From Chloroflexota bacterium (lineage in GTDB: Bacteria > Chloroflexota > Anaerolineae > B4-G1): DNA of 7,367 nucleotides. The stretch is from NCBI GenBank assembly GCA_024232355.1, contig JAAEPW010000482.1, positions 1 to 7,367 on the forward strand, read 5' to 3'. Both the position numbers and the translations under genes were made by a program. This document shows positions 4,304 through 7,367 of the stretch, piece by piece (within the stretch, counting starts at the first letter, position 1; every line of letters begins with the position of its first letter). The notes under the pieces are model-generated. The model saw nothing but the letters and a program-made list of their open reading frames with translations. It made no database searches and was not told where the DNA came from.

Positions 4304-6382
4304 ATGGATCCTGCGAGCACGATTCTCATTGTAGATGACGAGCCAGCTATGCGCGAGGCCCTTGGATATCTTCTCGCTGCCGAGGGCTATGATTTGGCCT
4401 TTGCCGGTGACGGCGTAGAGGCGTTGGCAAAAGCCAAAGAACTCGTCCCAGACCTGATCCTGCTGGACGTCATGATGCCACATATGAATGGCTTTGAGGT
4501 GTGTCAGCGCCTGCGGGCCGACCCGCTCTTGGCCGAGGTGCCCGTCATCCTGGTCACTTCGCGGGGGGATCGTGATTCTCGCTTGCAGGGCTTTGAGGCC
4601 GGGGCCGACGATTATGTGACCAAGCCCGTAGACGAGATCGATCTGCGGGCTCGGGTGCGGACGACGACCCGTCTCAACCGGTATCGCCGTTTACTCGCCG
4701 AGCAGGCCCGCCGCCAACAGGCAGAGGATGCACTGCACGCTGTATCCTCCCGCCACCAAGCGATACTGGCTGCTGTTCCAGACATCATTATGGAAGTGGA
4801 CGACGACAAAATCTACACCTGGGCGAATCAGGCAGGCTTTGAGTTTTTTGGTGAGGATGTGCTGGGTCAAGAGGTGTCGTTCTATTTTGAGGGAGAACAG
4901 GATATCTACGGTGTAGTTCAGTCACTTTTTGACGGCGATGAAAACGTGATCTATGTGGAGAGCTGGCAGCGACGCCAGGATGGCGCAAAGCGTCTGCTCG
5001 CCTGGTGGTGCCGGGGGCTAAAGAATGCGAGTGGGAACGTGATGGGTGTTTTGTCCACGGCCCGCGATATTACCGAACGGAAACAAGCGGAAGAGATGAT
5101 CGTGCGCCACAACAAAGAGTTGGTGGCTCTATACACCGTTGCATCTACGATCAATCAATCGCTCAACCTGGATCATATCTTGGATGCGACGTTGGACAAA
5201 GTGTTGGAGGTGATCGAGGCCGATGCCGGCTGGATCCAACTGCTCGATCAGGGTTCAGACATGCTGTCGTTAGTCACTCATCGCGGCTTTTCTCAAGAGA
5301 TGATCCGTGAGATAAAGACGGCCAAGATCAAGTTGGGCGAGGGGGTGACGGGCAAGATCGCCCAATCAGGGCAGCCTATCGTGATGGACAACGTCTCGGA
5401 TGATCTCGAACTTGACTTGGAGAGTGTCAGGCAGGAATCGTTGTACGGCGCTGCGGGCGTTCCCATTAGATTGAGGGACAAGGCACTAGGGGTGTTGGGC
5501 GTCTTTAACCGTTGTCCCCGCCAGTTGACCTCTCAGGAAGTGCAATTGCTCATTGCCATCGGCCACCAGCTTGGTGTAGCTATTGAAAATGTGCGGCTGA
5601 TCGAGGAAACGGCCGAGGTGGAAATCCTACAAGAGTTGGATCGCCTGAGATCGGAACTGATCGCCAACGTCTCCCACGAGTTGAGAACTCCCTTGGGACT
5701 GATCAAGCTGTGCAGCTCTGTGCTGTTGGAAAAGGATATGGATCTTGACCACGAGACGCAGCAGCAGTTTCTGCACAATATCGACCAAGAGACGGATCGG
5801 TTGGAGGTGATCGTTGACAACTTGTTGAGTTTATCCCGATTGGAGAGCAAGCAATTACGTCAGGATAGACATCCCACCCCAATGGGAGAACTGACCAGCG
5901 GGGTAATAAAGGGTCTAGAGATTCAATTCCCCCAGCGTCACTTTGTCCACGATTTCCCTTCCGAACCGTTGATGGCGACCGTTGATCCCAGGCACATTGA
6001 ACAAGTATTGCGCAATCTCTTGACGAATGCGGTCAAATACTCGCCTGACGAGGGAGCTATTACTGTCCGAGGACGGGAGGATGAGTCGCGGGTGATTATC
6101 TCTGTCAGTGATCACGGTATTGGCATCCCACCTGAGGATCTGGAGAGGGTTTTTGAGCGTTTTTACCGGGTCGATAACGAGGTCACCCAGGATGTGAGCG
6201 GAGCCGGTCTGGGGCTGGCTGTTTGCCGGGGTATTGTGGAAGCGCACGGTGGACGTATCTGGGTCGAGAGCACACTCGGCGTGGGGAGCACCTTTTATTT
6301 TACCTTGGAAGAGCACGAGATACAGAACGGAATACACAAATTGCTGGCGGCTGATGAGGAGACAGCGTATGAACAGGGGTAA
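4304..6382 (+). CDS. Hybrid sensor histidine kinase, REC-PAS-GAF-HisKA-HATPase
   Basis: From the ATG at 4304 the protein has 692 residues (697 from the alternative ATG at 4289). Domains in order: a receiver domain (about 6-125) with acidic pair Asp11/Asp12, phospho-acceptor Asp55 in LILLDVMMP, and Lys107 in VTKP; a coiled linker; PAS (about 148-260, ending MGVLSTARDITERKQAEE); GAF (about 275-432); HisKA with phospho-acceptor His458 in SHELRTPLG; and a HATPase with N box RNLLTNAVKYS (570-580), G1 DHGIGIP (603-609), F box VFERFYR and G2 GAGLGLA (633-639). All catalytic boxes are intact. No membrane helix is seen, so it senses in the cytoplasm; PAS and GAF ligands cannot be told. It overlaps the downstream response regulator by 14 nt, its probable partner. 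The receiver at the input end could take phosphate from another kinase or act as an allosteric switch. Confidence 0.95.
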   Translation: MDPASTILIVDDEPAMREALGYLLAAEGYDLAFAGDGVEALAKAKELVPDLILLDVMMPHMNGFEVCQRLRADPLLAEVPVILVTSRGDRDSRLQGFEAGADDYVTKPVDEIDLRARVRTTTRLNRYRRLLAEQARRQQAEDALHAVSSRHQAILAAVPDIIMEVDDDKIYTWANQAGFEFFGEDVLGQEVSFYFEGEQDIYGVVQSLFDGDENVIYVESWQRRQDGAKRLLAWWCRGLKNASGNVMGVLSTARDITERKQAEEMIVRHNKELVALYTVASTINQSLNLDHILDATLDKVLEVIEADAGWIQLLDQGSDMLSLVTHRGFSQEMIREIKTAKIKLGEGVTGKIAQSGQPIVMDNVSDDLELDLESVRQESLYGAAGVPIRLRDKALGVLGVFNRCPRQLTSQEVQLLIAIGHQLGVAIENVRLIEETAEVEILQELDRLRSELIANVSHELRTPLGLIKLCSSVLLEKDMDLDHETQQQFLHNIDQETDRLEVIVDNLLSLSRLESKQLRQDRHPTPMGELTSGVIKGLEIQFPQRHFVHDFPSEPLMATVDPRHIEQVLRNLLTNAVKYSPDEGAITVRGREDESRVIISVSDHGIGIPPEDLERVFERFYRVDNEVTQDVSGAGLGLAVCRGIVEAHGGRIWVESTLGVGSTFYFTLEEHEIQNGIHKLLAADEETAYEQG
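6356..6361 (+). promoter_or_regulatory. Ribosome binding site fixing the response regulator start
   Basis: GAGGAG lies inside the kinase coding sequence, 7 nt before the ATG at 6369. It selects this start over in-frame upstream codons, since the frame stays open back to 6234 without any receiver-domain sequence. Confidence 0.75.
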
Positions 6383-7064
6383 TATCCGCATTCTGGTGGT
6401 GGATGACGAACACCGGTACGCCTGGGCCACAAAAACCTATTTGGAGGCCAAAGGATACGAGGTAGTCACCGCGCATGACGGAAAAACAGCGATTGAACTC
6501 GTCGCTAACGAAGAACCCAACTTGGTCATATTGGACATTAGGATGCCGGGTATGGACGGTTACGAGGTCTGCCGGCGTGTGCGCGAGTTTTCCACGGTAC
6601 CGGTCATCATGCTCACCGCAATGGCGGAGGATGCCGACAAGGTGAAAGGTTTGAATATTGGCGCTGACGACTATGTCACCAAGCCTTTCAGCGCTGCCGA
6701 ACTCTTGGCCAGGGTAGAGGCCGTTCTACGGCGCGTCCAACTCGTAGAACGTAGCGATCCCAGCAACATCTCTCAGGTTGGCGACTTGGCGGTTGATTTT
6801 GTCCAGCAGCGCGTGTTTGTTGGAGGCGAGGAAGTGAAATTGACCGCTACCGAATATCGTCTGTTGTGCGAACTGGTCAAACAGCCCGGACGGGTATTGG
6901 TGCCCGAGTATTTGTTGGAAAAGGTGTGGGGAACCGAGTACAAAGGTGAAGGCCACTTGGTACGGAACAATATCTACCGGTTGCGCCGCAAGATAGAGCC
7001 CGATCCGCGAAATCCGCAATACATTCACACCAGGTCTGGCTTGGGGTATGTCTTTGACTACTGA
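6369..7064 (+). CDS. OmpR/PhoB-family response regulator
   Basis: The 231-residue product has the standard length. The receiver domain (about 6-122) carries Asp12/Asp13, phospho-acceptor Asp56 in LVILDIRMPGMDGYEV, Thr83 in VIMLTA and Lys105 in DDYVTKPF. The winged-helix DNA-binding domain (about 137-231) shows LAVDFVQQRVFVGGEEVKLTATEYRLL, the YLLEKVWG helix, a recognition helix around HLVRNNIYRLRRKIE (196-210) and the hairpin TRSGLGYVFDY. It is a dimeric transcription factor activated by phosphorylation, most likely from the overlapping kinase gene. Start and stop codons interlock (ATG at 6369, kinase stop at 6380-6382), which implies translational coupling and matched amounts. Its regulon is not shown; the repeated elements at 7182-7347 are a possible but untested target. 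Confidence 0.95.
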   Translation: MNRGNIRILVVDDEHRYAWATKTYLEAKGYEVVTAHDGKTAIELVANEEPNLVILDIRMPGMDGYEVCRRVREFSTVPVIMLTAMAEDADKVKGLNIGADDYVTKPFSAAELLARVEAVLRRVQLVERSDPSNISQVGDLAVDFVQQRVFVGGEEVKLTATEYRLLCELVKQPGRVLVPEYLLEKVWGTEYKGEGHLVRNNIYRLRRKIEPDPRNPQYIHTRSGLGYVFDY

Positions 7065-7090
7065 CGCACACCCATAACAATTGGTAACAG

Positions 7091-7124
7091 AGTGCCACCC
7101 GCTTCAAGTGGGTGGCACTTTTTT
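7091..7124 (+). terminator. Rho-independent terminator of the two-component operon
   Basis: AGTGCCACCC (7091-7100) and GGGTGGCACT (7110-7119) form a perfect 10-bp stem around a 9-nt loop, followed directly by a run of T to 7124. GTAAC (7084-7088) and GTTAC (7125-7129) could pair outside it. It lies 27 nt after the regulator stop and ends the operon. Confidence 0.92.
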
Positions 7125-7181
7125 GTTACGTGGTTAACTTTAGTTTCCGCTAACTTGGCGACGGGAAAAACTCGTCCATGT

Positions 7182-7196
7182 CCCCGTATATGGGGG
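7182..7196 (+). repeat. CC-(AT)-GG element 1
   Basis: CCCCGTATATGGGGG. Its first 13 bases match the reverse complement of element 2 with one mismatch, so the two can also form a long stem across 7182-7226 (13 bp with one bulged A). Confidence 0.5.
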
Positions 7197-7212
7197 TTTT
7201 CCACAGAATTAT

Positions 7213-7228
7213 CCCATATACAGGGGGG
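7213..7228 (-). repeat. CC-(AT)-GG element 2
   Basis: The plus strand reads CCCATATACAGGGGGG, inverted relative to element 1, with core centres 31 bp apart. No T run follows on either strand, so a plain terminator is unlikely. Confidence 0.5.
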
Positions 7229-7304
7229 CAAAAAACTTTTTCAAACTTGGGGAGACTATCCGGCAACCATCAACTTTGAGAAAGGGTGTAAATACAAGAC
7301 TATG

Positions 7305-7320
7305 CCCCTATATGTAGGTG
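7305..7320 (+). repeat. CC-(AT)-GG element 3
   Basis: CCCCTATATGTAGGTG, the most divergent copy, retaining the C tract, the AT core and GG. Its centre lies about 92 bp from element 2 and about 30 bp from element 4. Confidence 0.4.
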
Positions 7321-7321
7321 A

Positions 7322-7363
7322 AATTTCGTGACACCCCCAATATATGGAGTGTCGGTCGAAATT
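7322..7363. repeat. Long inverted repeat around element 4
   Basis: AATTTCG (7322-7328) pairs with CGAAATT (7357-7363), and GACAC (7330-7334) with GTGTC (7349-7353), with a 1 x 3 nt internal mismatch and a 14-nt centre holding element 4. It may be an extended operator or an RNA hairpin. The window ends 4 nt later, so a following T tract cannot be judged. Confidence 0.5.
7335..7347 (+). repeat. CC-(AT)-GG element 4
   Basis: CCCCAATATATGG, centred near 7341 in the middle of the edge dyad (7322-7363). On the minus strand it reads CCATATATTGGGG, close to element 2 in the same register. Confidence 0.45.
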
Positions 7364-7367
7364 CATC

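Larger units (their letters stand above)
7125..7367. other. Non-coding region with repeated CC-(AT)-GG elements
   Basis: No credible gene is present. The plus-strand open frame across 7092-7331 begins inside the terminator and shows no ribosome site or family pattern. The stretch holds a small hairpin (GACG 7160-7163 with CGTC 7173-7176, A-rich loop), four short related elements and an edge dyad, listed separately. It is probably the control region of a gene beyond the right edge. Confidence 0.6.

Noticed and set aside
6234..6368. 45-codon N-terminal extension of the response regulator
   Set aside because: It runs within the kinase HATPase coding sequence, lacks receiver homology, and the ATG at 6369 has its own GAGGAG site.
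7182..7228. Elements 1 and 2 as an intrinsic terminator
   Set aside because: They can form a 13-bp stem with one bulge, but no T run follows on either strand, and a textbook terminator already ends the operon at 7124.
7092..7331. Plus-strand frame of 79 codons after the response regulator
   Set aside because: It starts in the terminator stem, has no ribosome site, and its translation follows the repeated non-coding elements.
7256..7367. Minus-strand frame open to the right edge (36 codons after an ATG at 7366)
   Set aside because: Too short to judge, no recognisable sequence, and it covers two repeated elements and a dyad; it could be the tail of a gene beyond the edge, but nothing supports it.

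Overview
The window reads as bacterial chromosome with moderately high GC. Its best taxonomic hint is a set of Chloroflexota-like traits: a PadR regulator paired with a HAAS-type membrane protein, a cytosolic REC-PAS-GAF histidine kinase next to a PhoB-type regulator whose C-terminal helix reads HLVRNNIYRLRRKIEPDP, and SRPBCC-like sequence. That assignment is inference and is weak. No rRNA, tRNA, CRISPR array, insertion sequence or phage gene is visible.

Layout. Positions 1-690 (minus) hold the N-terminal 230 residues of a MacB/FtsX-type ABC transporter permease that runs off the left edge. Positions 691-963 are a divergent control region: a promoter for each direction, a 10-bp element (ATAGTATAGT) repeated at both -10 boxes, a perfect 9-bp dyad near the permease, and a 10-codon leader ORF ending 1 nt before the next gene. 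Positions 964-2345 (plus) are a two-gene operon, a PadR repressor and a six-helix membrane protein with an N-terminal HAAS-like domain, closed by a hairpin at 2359-2409. Positions 2448-3830 (plus) encode a lipoprotein S41 peptidase of the tricorn/IRBP-like type, ended by a strong hairpin at 3863-3892. Positions 3900-4193 (minus) are a shortened SRPBCC-family gene with its own promoter and ribosome binding site. Positions 4304-6382 (plus) encode a soluble hybrid histidine kinase, probably read from a leaderless mRNA. It overlaps by 14 nt an OmpR/PhoB response regulator (6369-7064), which ends in a textbook terminator (7091-7124). Positions 7125-7367 hold no convincing gene but carry four CC-(AT-rich)-GG elements in two pairs about 30 bp apart, plus a long dyad at the right edge.

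How the parts may work together. The PadR/HAAS pair probably controls itself and the divergent permease; the shared element at both promoters supports this. The kinase and PhoB-type regulator form a translationally coupled two-component system with an extra receiver domain at the kinase N-terminus. Its target is not shown, but the repeated elements just downstream are candidate binding sites for this or another regulator, in front of a gene beyond the window.
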